Below are positions 17,571 through 26,362 of a stretch of 64,000 nt of DNA, piece by piece. Source of the stretch: Myxococcota bacterium (lineage in GTDB: Bacteria; Myxococcota_A; UBA9160; SMWR01); the NCBI GenBank assembly GCA_039030075.1, contig JBCCEW010000010.1:117101-181100 (forward strand), read 5' to 3'. Below the pieces are notes generated by a model. The model was not told the origin of the DNA, ran no database searches, and was given only the letters and a program-made list of their open reading frames with translations. Positions within the stretch are counted from its first letter, which is position 1. Every line of letters starts with the position of its first letter. The position numbers and the translations under genes are program-made.

Positions 17571-18770
17571 GTGAGTCAACCTTGTGCGCTAATTGCCCAC
17601 CCGAACACCCGGAGAGCCCGGTTCGCAGCCACCCTCGCCGAACGAGCCGGGTACTCACCCCGAATCGTCGAGGCCCCCGCGGCCCCTCTGCTTCGGTCCC
17701 TGCCCGAAGTGGCTGTCGTGTTCGCTAGGCATTCGCCGCCTTCGATCGACGCCGTTTCTCTGATGAGAGAATCCCGGCGTCGTTCGGCCTCCTACTTCAT
17801 CGTCGAAGTCGCTAGTCGCGACATCGATGGGGCGGTACTCGCGACGAGGGTTGGCGCTGACCGAGTTGTGACGCCGCAAGAGCGATCGATCCCCTTTCCT
17901 TCTCCTTCGGAAACCGAGGAGCAGCGAGCGAGCTCTCTCCAGCTGCATGGGACGAGCGCATCCTCTGGACTTCTCCGAGCGCGATTGTCGGCGCTTGCGA
18001 CCCACACTACGCCCGTGATCTTCGCGGGCGAAACTGGCAGCGGTCGCTTCCACGCCGCTAGGTGGCTCAGCGAGGAAGCTCGCTTTGCGACATCGGGCAC
18101 AACCGTTATCCGACCGGGGGCCACCAGGCCAACGCGGAGCCTCTCCAAGCGTGTGGTTATTCTCCGCGATCTCGATCAGTACTCGAGGACGGATAAGGCG
18201 TACTGGGCGAGCGTGATCGCGGCGTCTGCCCTGCATTCGGAGCATGCACCGGCTCGCGCCATCGCAACGATCGGGTCCGACAAGAAATGGGGCCTGACCG
18301 AGCTTGCACCAGAACTCGCGCAGTTTGCAGTTCACGTAGCTCCCCTGCGAGAGCGCACTGAAGACGTCAAACCCTTGGCCGATTTCTTCGCAAGTACTTT
18401 CTCTCAAGCAATCGAACGCAGACGACCAGTGATAGACGAATCAGCTTACGCCTGCCTCCAGAAACAAGACTGGCCGAGGAATCTTGCCCAACTCAAATCA
18501 GTCATAGAGAGGACTGTTGCCCTTACCTACGGAGATGTGATTTGTTCAATTGATGTCGAGAATGCCCTCGTCGATTCACCCTTCAGCGTGGGCATACTCC
18601 GAGACATGAGAAGGGATGATCAGAAACGCGAACTGACGGAGCTGCTTGAGTCAACCGGTGGAAACATCGCCGAAGCCGCTCGCCGACTCGGCCTGAGCCG
18701 AGGTGCGGTGATCTACCGCGCCCAGAAGTTCGGTCTGATGCCGAGTCGAGCGCGATCGCGAAGCCTATAG
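17571..18770 (+). CDS. NtrC-like regulator lacking GAFTGA and a phosphorylatable receiver
   Basis: The protein has 399 residues. The N-terminus (1-102) looks like a receiver fold, but the place of the phospho-acceptor Asp reads VAVVFARHSP. The AAA+ part (about 128-320) is shortened. Walker A is GETGSGRF, with Arg for the usual Lys, Walker B is VVILRDLDQ, and the GAFTGA loop that contacts sigma-54 is absent. PLRERTEDVKPLADFF and the lid region are conserved. The C-terminus (358-388) is a Fis-type helix-turn-helix (GGNIAEAARRLGLSRGAVIY). It is therefore a DNA-binding protein of NtrC descent unlikely to activate sigma-54, and may act as a repressor or sigma-70 regulator. GTG start with GGAG five bases before. 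Confidence 0.8.
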   Translation: MSQPCALIAHPNTRRARFAATLAERAGYSPRIVEAPAAPLLRSLPEVAVVFARHSPPSIDAVSLMRESRRRSASYFIVEVASRDIDGAVLATRVGADRVVTPQERSIPFPSPSETEEQRASSLQLHGTSASSGLLRARLSALATHTTPVIFAGETGSGRFHAARWLSEEARFATSGTTVIRPGATRPTRSLSKRVVILRDLDQYSRTDKAYWASVIAASALHSEHAPARAIATIGSDKKWGLTELAPELAQFAVHVAPLRERTEDVKPLADFFASTFSQAIERRRPVIDESAYACLQKQDWPRNLAQLKSVIERTVALTYGDVICSIDVENALVDSPFSVGILRDMRRDDQKRELTELLESTGGNIAEAARRLGLSRGAVIYRAQKFGLMPSRARSRSL

Positions 18771-18782
18771 GCATCAGGAAAG

Positions 18783-19364
18783 TTGAGCTTCCCTACCCCG
18801 TTCAAGGTCTGCCCCAGCTGCCGCGAAGAGTTCCAACGCACGGTCGAGTTTTGTTCGGACTGCGACGTCCCGCTCGTATTCCCGGGCGAAGAACCCGCGG
18901 AGGAAGCCGCTTCGCAGGAGCCCCTCGAGCTACTGACCAAGGGCGGGCCTTGGCAGCTCGAGGCGCTCGCCGAGCACCTCGCGCAGCGCGGCATCCCCTG
19001 TCACATCGACACCGACCCGCCTCAGGCGGCCATTCAGGGCCCGCAGTCCTACCGGCGCACGGGTTTCCAGGGACGGGCTACGGAGTTGGCCCTGTACGTC
19101 GCCACCTCGGACCTGGGCGATGCACGAGGCCTGGCGGAAGAACACCTGCGAAGCCGGCTGCCCGATGGGGGCGAAGAGATCGCCGAGGGCGAGATCCTCG
19201 ACGCATGTCCCGCCTGTGAAACGCCCCTGACCCCAGGCGCCGACGCCTGCGGCGAATGCGGGCTCCCATTCGCGGTACAGACGATCCAGTGCCTGAGCTG
19301 CGGCCAGGAGGCGAACTCGGACGAAGCCGCGTGCCCGCACTGCGGCGCGCGCTGGGACGCCTAG
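18783..19364 (+). CDS. Zinc-ribbon protein with DUF2007-like middle region
   Basis: The protein has 193 residues from a TTG start preceded by AGGA. It has an N-terminal zinc ribbon (CPSCREEF, then CSDCDVPL) and a middle part like signal-transducing DUF2007 proteins (GGPWQLEALAEHLAQRGIPC). A C-terminal double zinc ribbon follows (CPACETPL, CGECGLPF, CLSCGQ, CPHCGARW). It has twelve Cys in six CxxC pairs, enough for three zinc sites. It is cytoplasmic with no membrane segment. The next gene starts two bases after its stop, so they form a pair. The function is unknown; such proteins may be adaptors. GC content returns to the high level here, marking the end of the lower-GC segment. Confidence 0.7.
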   Translation: MSFPTPFKVCPSCREEFQRTVEFCSDCDVPLVFPGEEPAEEAASQEPLELLTKGGPWQLEALAEHLAQRGIPCHIDTDPPQAAIQGPQSYRRTGFQGRATELALYVATSDLGDARGLAEEHLRSRLPDGGEEIAEGEILDACPACETPLTPGADACGECGLPFAVQTIQCLSCGQEANSDEAACPHCGARWDA

Positions 19365-19366
19365 CC

Positions 19367-19762
19367 TTGCAGCTCGAGCTGGGCGACGGCCGCACCTGCG
19401 ACGACCCCACGCCGGACCAGGTCAGCACGGCCCTGCGCCATCTCGGCGACCTCGACGACGCGTTCGCCATCCTGTCGCGCAGCGAGCTGCACTACGTACA
19501 AACCGCAGGAGACCCCGACTCGGGCTACCTGCTCGAGTACCAGCTCGGCTCGACCGACCGACACTTCCGCTCGGTGAACCACGAAGTCACGCTCGACACC
19601 ACGGAAGGTGTCTTTCTCGCCTACCTGGCGGGCGACGAAGGCTGGGCGGACCCTATCGAATGGGAGCCGGAGACCCTCGCGGGCTCGGGCAGCTCGCTGG
19701 GCGCCGCCTTCGTAATCGCCGTCACGCTCGTGTTGGGCTTGCTGTGGTGGGCCTCACGCTAA
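19367..19762 (+). CDS. Small tail-anchored membrane protein, Imm1-like pattern
   Basis: The protein has 131 residues from a TTG two bases after the preceding stop; a longer frame reaching back to 19256 overlaps the zinc-ribbon gene and is unlikely to be used. The soluble part (FAILSRSELHYVQTAG, GYLLEYQLGS, FLAYLAGDEGW) has the spacing of Imm1-like immunity or related small proteins in which a strand pair ends in LEYQ. A single C-terminal membrane helix (AAFVIAVTLVLGLLWWA) with no signal peptide gives a tail-anchored layout. No toxin gene is near, so immunity is only one option. Probably works with the zinc-ribbon protein. Confidence 0.6.
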   Translation: MQLELGDGRTCDDPTPDQVSTALRHLGDLDDAFAILSRSELHYVQTAGDPDSGYLLEYQLGSTDRHFRSVNHEVTLDTTEGVFLAYLAGDEGWADPIEWEPETLAGSGSSLGAAFVIAVTLVLGLLWWASR

Positions 19763-19783
19763 GAGCGACGAACACCCGCTCGG

Positions 19784-19806
19784 GGGCGTCAGCTTCCCCG
19801 ACGCCC
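19784..19806. terminator. Stem-loop between convergent genes
   Basis: GGGCGTC (19784-19790) and GACGCCC (19800-19806) form a seven-base-pair stem with a nine-base loop between two convergent stops. No T-run follows on either strand, so termination is only inferred from position. Confidence 0.35.
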
Positions 19807-19814
19807 ATCGACAA

Positions 19815-22800
19815 CTATGGCTTCGCGAGTTCATTGATCTCTTCCGGTAGAAGCACCCGGTCGTAGATCCGAAAGTCTGCGATGGCCCCATTGAAACTGG
19901 GCCCGCCGGCCGTGTCGTTGCCGATGACGGTCTTGTCGTTCAGTCCGTAGAGAGCGTCCAACGATGCCTGGGCCATGATGTCGTCCACGCCCTTGAGCAC
20001 GCCGTCAGCGTAGAACTGGAAGCGCCGGAACGTGGTGTTCTGGTTGTCGGGATCCGCCGTCACCACGATGTGCTGCCACACGCCAGCCTCGAGCAGTCCA
20101 TCCAACTCACCCATGACAGGTCCCCCAGCCTCGAGGGTCACTATCAGTTTCTGGTCCACCTGCTCGATTCTGCTACCGGGATCACCGGTGAGACCCGCAG
20201 CCAGCGGAGTCGCCGTTCCACTAGACACGGAGTTGGGGCGCACCCACATGGCCACCGTCATTCCCCTCGAGAACCCGGCCCCGTTGTTCCCTGCCTCCAC
20301 TCCCGCATTGTTCACCCCGTTGAACGCCAGCGCGTGCCCGCCCTTCGACGCAGGGATCCACGCGGACGCGCGAGGAGGCGATGTCGCCAACCCGGTCAGG
20401 GTCGCCGGGCGACACACGTCCCCGTTGCAAGCTACGTCTTCGGCCTTAAGCCCCCGGGCCTCTTCCAACGGCCATGCGCCGGTCGAGTTCGGAATCGCCC
20501 CCGAGACGAAGACGTCATCCACCCAGACCTCGCCTCCGCTTCCGTTGGCGCCAACCACCGAGAAGTTGTTGAGGTTGCGAAGCTTCGAGAACACGAAGCA
20601 CTTGCGCGCGATCCGCTGAAGGTTTGCCCTATACGCGTGCCATTGCCCATCGTGTGGGCTCGGGGTCGCCGCTGGATCCAGCACGACCAACGCAGATGCG
20701 AGCGGCTCGATCATGGCGCTCTGACCATTCAGGCATTGGGTCGACGCCGCAGTACCTTCGAAACGAATGGTGACCGGAACCACGGTTCCATTTTGGCCAC
20801 CGGCTTCGATATCTACGTTCCACCGAAACTGGTGGGGCTGACCCGAGCGGCCCTTCCAGCGAACGATCGTCCCAAACTGATCGTGGTAGGGCACGTCGTT
20901 CTGGCTGGTCCCGCTGAGTTCGCAGTCGGGGCCCGTGATCTTGATCGATTCTCGACCTGTCTTGGCATCGTTCGCCTCGAGGGCTGCGCAACCGTTGTTC
21001 CCGCTCCCATCGAACCAGTGGTCGACGTTTCCTTCGCCGTCGGAGATCTCCATCTCCGCCGTGTTCTCCAGTGCGCCGCGCTCGCGGCCATCCGCCACCA
21101 TCCGAGGCACTCCATAGAGGTCGTACTCGGCCGGGCCCAGGAAGATCGGCACCTCGACACCGTCGTTGATTCCCGGCAGAGACGTTTCCGGCAGAACCGG
21201 AGCGCGGAGGCGGTATAGCAGCGACGGATCGCCCGCAGGCTCTCCGAAGAACGCGTCAGAGCGCGTCTCGCCAGACCCTTCGCCGTACATGGTGACTAGC
21301 GGTGGGACGTGCCCCGGATAGGAAACGGACGCGAAATCACCCGCGAAGTCGGCCTGGTCCACACAGGTGTGCACCCCGCTGAACGCTCCCTCTGCGCTGA
21401 AGCAACTCTCGCGGTCTGTCGTGATCGGAACCCCTTCGACTTGGACCGTCTGCGTGTACTCGACCAGGTTGTGGCCGATGATCAGCCCGTAGTTGTTGTC
21501 GCAGGGCTGCAGCTGATTCTGCGGCAGTTTGCACTGGCCGACTTGCCGTTCGTAGTAGTTGCGGGGTGCGATGTTGTCCCGGAACACGTTGTTCGAGACG
21601 CGGTTGTCTTCGCTCTGGATCTCCCGGTTGGGATCGTTCCCTCGTCCTTTGTCGAAACCGACGAGCGCGTCGAACCTCGGCGAGTAAGGCTCATCGAGGA
21701 TTTCGGAGTTCACCACGACGTTGTTGATGACGGATGAGTGATGGGCTCCTGCGAAGGTGAAGATCACCGCTCCTCGAACGTTGTCCACGATGTTGTTGCG
21801 CACAGTCACCAGCCCAGCGATCGGTGTATCGAACGCGTGAGCGAACCGACTGTTCCCCCCAATACTGATCGCGCCGAATCGGTGCTCGAGATCGAACAAG
21901 CGGTTGCCCTCGACCACAACCAGCAAGGACTTGTTCTTGACCAGAATCCCGGTCCCGGCGAACCCGTTCGGGGTATTGGGCTCGTCGCGCACTGGGAAAT
22001 TGTCATGGATGGCACAGTTCCGAACCGCCCAGAAATCGCCTCCGGTGATGTCGATGCCGTCTTCCCCGTGGTTGTAGATGTTGCAGTTCTCGAGGAGTCC
22101 CACCTCGCTGTCGAAAGCCGGTTGTGAGGGCTTCGCCAGGTCAGCGCTAACCTTGAAGGCATCCTCGAACGAACCGCGAAGCGTCAAACCTCGCCCTTCG
22201 AAGTAGTCGCCCTCAACGAAGATGGGGTAGTTGGCGTTCTCTAGAGTGATGTCCTCGACCACGACGTAGTTCACGTCTGGGTTGACCTTAAAGAGGTCAC
22301 TCACCACGGAGAGTTCGACAACCCCAGCTTCAGTCGGCGGGTCGTACCGCTCACCGCCCGGCCGGACGAAGATTTCGGGCGCACCGGGGTTCCCAGGAGC
22401 GATCTGGCACCCGCCGCCCGCGTCGCGCCGTCGCGTCCATTGGCGCGCGTCAGTGAGATGATTCGGGTCTCCGTTGTAGAAATCGTCATTCCCCGGGCTC
22501 GGATTGCTGTCCTCCAGCGCGATGTGCGACTCGGCCAATGTCAACGACTCGGAATCGATGTAGACATTGTTTACACAGTGGCTGTTCGGGCCCGTGTATT
22601 CCCAGACGTATCCCTCGAGCGCCGGGTCGAATCCCGGCTGGTTGGCGGGCGTGACCATCCGCCAATAGCTGGAATCATTCGCCTCGTATGCACCGGAGAT
22701 CACTACCGGCTCCCCGTTCGGGCCGGGCACGCCCCGGACCGTGATCTTGCCGCCGCTTACGCTACCCGAGGGGAAGGTGACTTCGGTGAGTTGGCGATAG

Positions 22801-22997
22801 GGATCAGCGTGCCCCTTGATCACGAGTGTGTCACCAGGCGCAAGCGCCGGCTGACCATTCGCGCCCTCGACCGCTGCACCGATGACATTGGGGCCGCTTG
22901 ACCACTCCAGTTCTATCTCTGCGGCCTGCAACGCCCAAGGAAACAAGAAGAGAACCAGAAGCGGAACGATACGGATCCGACGAACGACAGAATGCAC
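19815..22997 (-). CDS. Large secreted parallel beta-helix protein with C-terminal LamG domain
   Basis: The protein has 1060 residues. The GTG start lies eight bases after GGAGG. A signal peptide (RIVPLLVLFLFPWALQAA) precedes a right-handed beta-helix (about 40-480), with repeats such as NCNIYNHGEDGIDITGG, NNIVDNVRGAVIFTFAG and NNVFRDNI. A middle sandwich-like region follows, then a LamG/concanavalin-like domain near 865-1055 (GMTVAMWVRPNS, GVWQHIVVTAD, FNGAIADFRIYD, VLLPEEINEL). Beta-helix plus LamG suggests a secreted polysaccharide-binding or -degrading protein, but no catalytic motif can be named. No PEP-CTERM tail is present. Divergent from the membrane protein at 23211. Confidence 0.75.
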   Translation of the reverse strand: MHSVVRRIRIVPLLVLFLFPWALQAAEIELEWSSGPNVIGAAVEGANGQPALAPGDTLVIKGHADPYRQLTEVTFPSGSVSGGKITVRGVPGPNGEPVVISGAYEANDSSYWRMVTPANQPGFDPALEGYVWEYTGPNSHCVNNVYIDSESLTLAESHIALEDSNPSPGNDDFYNGDPNHLTDARQWTRRRDAGGGCQIAPGNPGAPEIFVRPGGERYDPPTEAGVVELSVVSDLFKVNPDVNYVVVEDITLENANYPIFVEGDYFEGRGLTLRGSFEDAFKVSADLAKPSQPAFDSEVGLLENCNIYNHGEDGIDITGGDFWAVRNCAIHDNFPVRDEPNTPNGFAGTGILVKNKSLLVVVEGNRLFDLEHRFGAISIGGNSRFAHAFDTPIAGLVTVRNNIVDNVRGAVIFTFAGAHHSSVINNVVVNSEILDEPYSPRFDALVGFDKGRGNDPNREIQSEDNRVSNNVFRDNIAPRNYYERQVGQCKLPQNQLQPCDNNYGLIIGHNLVEYTQTVQVEGVPITTDRESCFSAEGAFSGVHTCVDQADFAGDFASVSYPGHVPPLVTMYGEGSGETRSDAFFGEPAGDPSLLYRLRAPVLPETSLPGINDGVEVPIFLGPAEYDLYGVPRMVADGRERGALENTAEMEISDGEGNVDHWFDGSGNNGCAALEANDAKTGRESIKITGPDCELSGTSQNDVPYHDQFGTIVRWKGRSGQPHQFRWNVDIEAGGQNGTVVPVTIRFEGTAASTQCLNGQSAMIEPLASALVVLDPAATPSPHDGQWHAYRANLQRIARKCFVFSKLRNLNNFSVVGANGSGGEVWVDDVFVSGAIPNSTGAWPLEEARGLKAEDVACNGDVCRPATLTGLATSPPRASAWIPASKGGHALAFNGVNNAGVEAGNNGAGFSRGMTVAMWVRPNSVSSGTATPLAAGLTGDPGSRIEQVDQKLIVTLEAGGPVMGELDGLLEAGVWQHIVVTADPDNQNTTFRRFQFYADGVLKGVDDIMAQASLDALYGLNDKTVIGNDTAGGPSFNGAIADFRIYDRVLLPEEINELAKP

Positions 22998-23210
22998 GGG
23001 AGCCCCTCCGTAAGAACCGGCGCGTCACCACCGGCTTGGTCCGAGCGCAGCTTCCCACGGCCCACGAGAGGCCGTCCAGCAGATCTGTTGGACTTCACGG
23101 ACTTATCACAGGATCCGTGTGGAACAAGACACGCAAGACTGATTGTCACGAGCTCAAGCAACCCCGGCGAGCGGACGATTCCTCCTCGGTTGAATCGGGG
23201 AGACACCGAA

Positions 23211-24161
23211 ATGCGGAACCAGAGAACCCACCGGCGCGAATCGGGCTACGCCATCGTGTGGGTCTTGATCATGGCAGCGCTGGCCGCGATGGGCTTTCTC
23301 GCCCTCGCCGCCTCGAACCCGCAAACCGACGTGCCCGCCGCCGGCTTCGCGGGCGCCTTCCTGGTGGTGGCCATCGGGATCGCCATCGAATACCGCTACG
23401 ACGCGTTCGACTGCCTGAAGAACACGAGCTTCCTGGCGTCGATCGTCGCCGTGATCTTCGGGTCGTGCGCCCTCTTCCTACCCGAGCCGAGCCTGACCAC
23501 CCAGGCCACCGCGGTGGTCAGCACCCTGCTGGCCGTGGTCTCGGGCGTCAGCGCCTACCGGCTCGCCCAGGTCGAAGAGATCCTGCCGAACCCGCTGCTC
23601 GCCGACTTCGAGAAGACCACCCTGCGCGAGCTCAACGGCGTCCAGTTCGCCGTCACCCACAGCGACCTCGCCGTGCAGGCCGGGGGCGAGGTGCTGGTGC
23701 ACGTGAGCGCACAGAACGGCATGAGCGAGCCCCGGAGCTTCGAGCTGCGGCTTCGGCCCCGCGCCCTGGGCAAGGCCAGCCAGCTCGGGTTCGACAAGAA
23801 TGCGGTCCTCCAGCTGCCGCCGGGCGCTGCAGGCACCCTCTCGGTACCCGTCACCATCCACCCCAAGGCCCGCGGCACGTTTCCGATCGGCGTGGAGCCC
23901 AAGGTGCACGGCAGTGGCGGCGTGCGCTGGCGCGTTCATCGGGCCCGCGCCTTCAGCCAGCGCGTGAGCGGCGCGTTCCAGATTCTGGCGCTCTTCGGTG
24001 GCGTCTTCGTCTGGGGCGGGGGCATCACCCTGAACCTGAAGGTGCGCAAGCTGAAGAACTGGAAAGAGCTGCCCGTCGAGGAACCGGCTCCCAGCCAGAG
24101 CCAGCTCACCTACGAGCCCGACGACGCTCTGAAGGCCGAGCTGGGCTTCAGGGCGGGCTAG
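23211..24161 (+). CDS. Integral membrane protein of unknown function
   Basis: The protein has 316 residues. ATG at 23211 with GGGGAGA upstream; the open frame extends back to 22992, but that part is basic, low-complexity and overlaps the divergent promoter region. The N-terminus (RRESGYAIVWVLIMAALAAM) resembles the hydrophobic start of pilin-like or TadE-like proteins, but three more helices follow within 115 residues. A soluble domain (about 130-245) then shows beta-sandwich-like spacing (VLVHVSAQNGMSEPRSFELR and LSVPVTIHPKARGTFPIG, like proteins with vWFA-associated membrane domains). A last helix lies near 250. Its stop shares CTAG with the convergent PEP-CTERM gene. Confidence 0.6.
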   Translation: MRNQRTHRRESGYAIVWVLIMAALAAMGFLALAASNPQTDVPAAGFAGAFLVVAIGIAIEYRYDAFDCLKNTSFLASIVAVIFGSCALFLPEPSLTTQATAVVSTLLAVVSGVSAYRLAQVEEILPNPLLADFEKTTLRELNGVQFAVTHSDLAVQAGGEVLVHVSAQNGMSEPRSFELRLRPRALGKASQLGFDKNAVLQLPPGAAGTLSVPVTIHPKARGTFPIGVEPKVHGSGGVRWRVHRARAFSQRVSGAFQILALFGGVFVWGGGITLNLKVRKLKNWKELPVEEPAPSQSQLTYEPDDALKAELGFRAG

Positions 24162-24973
24162 CGGGCGCGTCGCCGTCCGCGCGAGGCGCACAGAGCCGCG
24201 AGCCCCAGTGAAACCAGGGGGAGTGACGCGGGTTCCGGAACGAACTCAAGCACGCCGATCGGGTCGGCCCCGGCCTCCAGCGTGCCTACGAACTGAGTGC
24301 CCCCAGTCGTGGGGTCGACGGTCAAGAGCTCGTTCGTGAACGGGTTGACCCCGAAGAGCGTTCCGTCCTGAGGGTCGAACGTCAGACCACGCAGTTCCGA
24401 TTGCCCGTGAATCCCAATGACCGTGTCCACACCCGTGGTCGGATCGATCGCGACCAGCGCCTGATTTAACCAATCCGTCCCGATCAGCAGGCCTGTACTC
24501 TCGTCGAACACGAGGCTCCGAATCTGACGAGAAGGGATAGTGGCAATCGCGGTCCCGGCTCCGGTAGCGGGGTCGACCTGGATCAGCTGGCTTGTGGTGC
24601 TTGAGAACACATCCGTCGAAAGGTCGATGGAGTAGAGCACCTCGCCGACGGGGTCGAAGGCGAGGCCCACCGGAACGAACGACGAGAACTGCCCCACGAG
24701 AGTGACGTCACCTGTTTGCGGATCGATTTCCGTGAGGCCGCCGAGAGCCAGGTTCATCCCGAACAGACGATCGCTTCCGACGTCATACGCCAACCCGGCC
24801 AAGCCGAACGTCGTGGCCGGCCCCCGAGGAATGGGGACGGTGTCACCCGTCGTCGGATCGACCTCGAAGAGGTTGCCTTGCCAGCCCGCTCCTAGCAGCC
24901 TCGCTGCGCTAGCGGAAACAGGCTGGAGCACGAGGACGGCGAGCAGGCTCGCTAGCAGGGTCCGAAATGACAC
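24158..24973 (-). CDS. PEP-CTERM secreted protein with beta-propeller-like repeats
   Basis: The protein has 271 residues. GTG start at 24973, nine bases after GGAG, gives a signal peptide (TLLASLLAVLVLQPVSASAA). The body is built of repeats such as LFEVDPTTGDTV, LTEIDPQTGDV, LIQVDPATGAG, LVAIDPTTGVD and LLTVDPTTGG, one per blade of a predicted propeller. The C-terminus is a textbook PEP-CTERM sorting tail: FVPEPASLPLVSLGLAALC followed by ASRGRRRAR. In family terms the tail is cleaved by an exosortase and the protein goes to the surface or the extracellular matrix. No exosortase gene is in this window. The upstream extension of the frame (to 25678) is not credible as coding. Confidence 0.82.
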   Translation of the reverse strand: MSFRTLLASLLAVLVLQPVSASAARLLGAGWQGNLFEVDPTTGDTVPIPRGPATTFGLAGLAYDVGSDRLFGMNLALGGLTEIDPQTGDVTLVGQFSSFVPVGLAFDPVGEVLYSIDLSTDVFSSTTSQLIQVDPATGAGTAIATIPSRQIRSLVFDESTGLLIGTDWLNQALVAIDPTTGVDTVIGIHGQSELRGLTFDPQDGTLFGVNPFTNELLTVDPTTGGTQFVGTLEAGADPIGVLEFVPEPASLPLVSLGLAALCASRGRRRAR

Positions 24974-25145
24974 GTGGGACTTCTCCGCGTGGTCAGCCGC
25001 TTCGAGGTCGAGCCCACCACGGATCTGGCGCTCAGCTGCCAGCGGACTCGCCGCCGACGGCCGAGCGGACCGGTCCAGTATGCCAGAAGCGAGATCTGGA
25101 GTTTGCGAGAACCAGGCGAGTGCACCGCGGTGTGATCCGCGAGCG

Positions 25146-26354
25146 CTAGGGCAGCGGGCACCCACTGCGCTGGGCGAGCTTCGCCAACGAGAAGACGCCC
25201 GACTGGCGGCTGCCGTCGGGGAACTGCCAGGTCGGGTAGGCCGTGACGCCGCGGCACGCGCGGTTCTTGATGCGCGTGATCCACTGCTCGCACTCGACGT
25301 AGGGCAGCGCGTCGACATCGGCACCGAACAGCGCCTTCTGCTTCTTGCAGGCCGAGCACCAGTGGGCGCCGTAGAAGACGGCGCCCGAGTCCGTGAGGCA
25401 CTGGGCCAGCGAGCCGCCCACCAGCGCCGGCGTCTTCGGCCCGCTCGCCTTCGATCCGCGCACCACCGACACCCCCGCCCCCGAACCCCGGTTCGCCCGC
25501 GGCGGAATCGGCCGCACCACGCGGAAGGTGGTGCTCGAGAGCACGTTCCCCTGGTGGCGGATCTCGACGGTCCAATCACCGGCCACCAGCGTCCAGGGCG
25601 CGTGGAAGCGGTACCCCACCACCGCCTCCTGGTCGCGCGGCACGCGCACGAGCGTGCTCGGGATGGTCTGGGGCTCACCGTCCGGGTCGATCAGCTCGGG
25701 CGTGGTCCACGCGATCTCGAGCTCCACGCTCCGGGGCGCCGCGATCGGGCGGTACACCACCCCGAACTGCATACCCACCTCGGCGGGAATGCTCGTGGTG
25801 CGGTAGTCGACTCCACAGGCCTCGCCCGAGTGGAACGCTCCGCTCGGGGCCGCCGTGCCCGGCGCGCCACAGGCCGACAACACGCCCACCCCGATCACTT
25901 CCACCGCCCGCTCGGCCAGCACCCGCTCGATCACTTCGAAGCGGTGCTCCAGCGCACGCGTCTCGAAGGTGTCGAGGCGCGCAAAGCGCGCGGCCGCCCC
26001 TTCCTGGTTGGCGCAGTCCAGGAGATCCGCGCTCTCCACGGCGCAGACGAGCGCGAGGTCGCCGAAGGCGCCGCCGTTCTGGCAGTCGCCGAGCCCCAGC
26101 TCCACGGTCAACTCCGAGGCGGTCTGGCGCACGGTGCCGGCCGTCAGGCAGGTGGTGGCGACGTTCCGCGTGCGTCGCTTCGTGAAATGCGCGAGCGCAC
26201 GCACCTCGTCTCCCGCGATGCACAGCGAGAACCAGTTGGGCGACTGGTGGCTGAAGCAGCCCGCCACGGGCTCCACTTCCACGGGCTCCGGCTTCGCACA
26301 CGCCACCCCGACCGCTGCCACCAGCAGCAGCCCCAACAAGCGAAGGAAAGACAA
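25146..26354 (-). CDS. Envelope protein with C-terminal thioredoxin-like domain
   Basis: The protein has about 402 residues. A TTG at 26354 opens a signal peptide (FLRLLGLLLVAAVGVACAKP), with Cys in a weak lipobox, so it may be a lipoprotein. A Cys-rich first half (CFSHQSPNWFSLC, CLTAG, GLGDCQNGG, LVCAVESADLLDC) is followed by a beta-rich part. The C-terminal 85 residues form a thioredoxin fold with HWCSACKKQ (active CxxC) and GVTAYPTWQFPDGS (cis-Pro region), like the thioredoxin tail of VKOR-type proteins. It probably handles disulfides in the envelope. The Shine-Dalgarno is weak. It follows the SDR gene by eight bases, so they may be co-transcribed. Confidence 0.68.
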   Translation of the reverse strand: MSFLRLLGLLLVAAVGVACAKPEPVEVEPVAGCFSHQSPNWFSLCIAGDEVRALAHFTKRRTRNVATTCLTAGTVRQTASELTVELGLGDCQNGGAFGDLALVCAVESADLLDCANQEGAAARFARLDTFETRALEHRFEVIERVLAERAVEVIGVGVLSACGAPGTAAPSGAFHSGEACGVDYRTTSIPAEVGMQFGVVYRPIAAPRSVELEIAWTTPELIDPDGEPQTIPSTLVRVPRDQEAVVGYRFHAPWTLVAGDWTVEIRHQGNVLSSTTFRVVRPIPPRANRGSGAGVSVVRGSKASGPKTPALVGGSLAQCLTDSGAVFYGAHWCSACKKQKALFGADVDALPYVECEQWITRIKNRACRGVTAYPTWQFPDGSRQSGVFSLAKLAQRSGCPLP

Positions 26355-26362
26355 GGGGCGCC

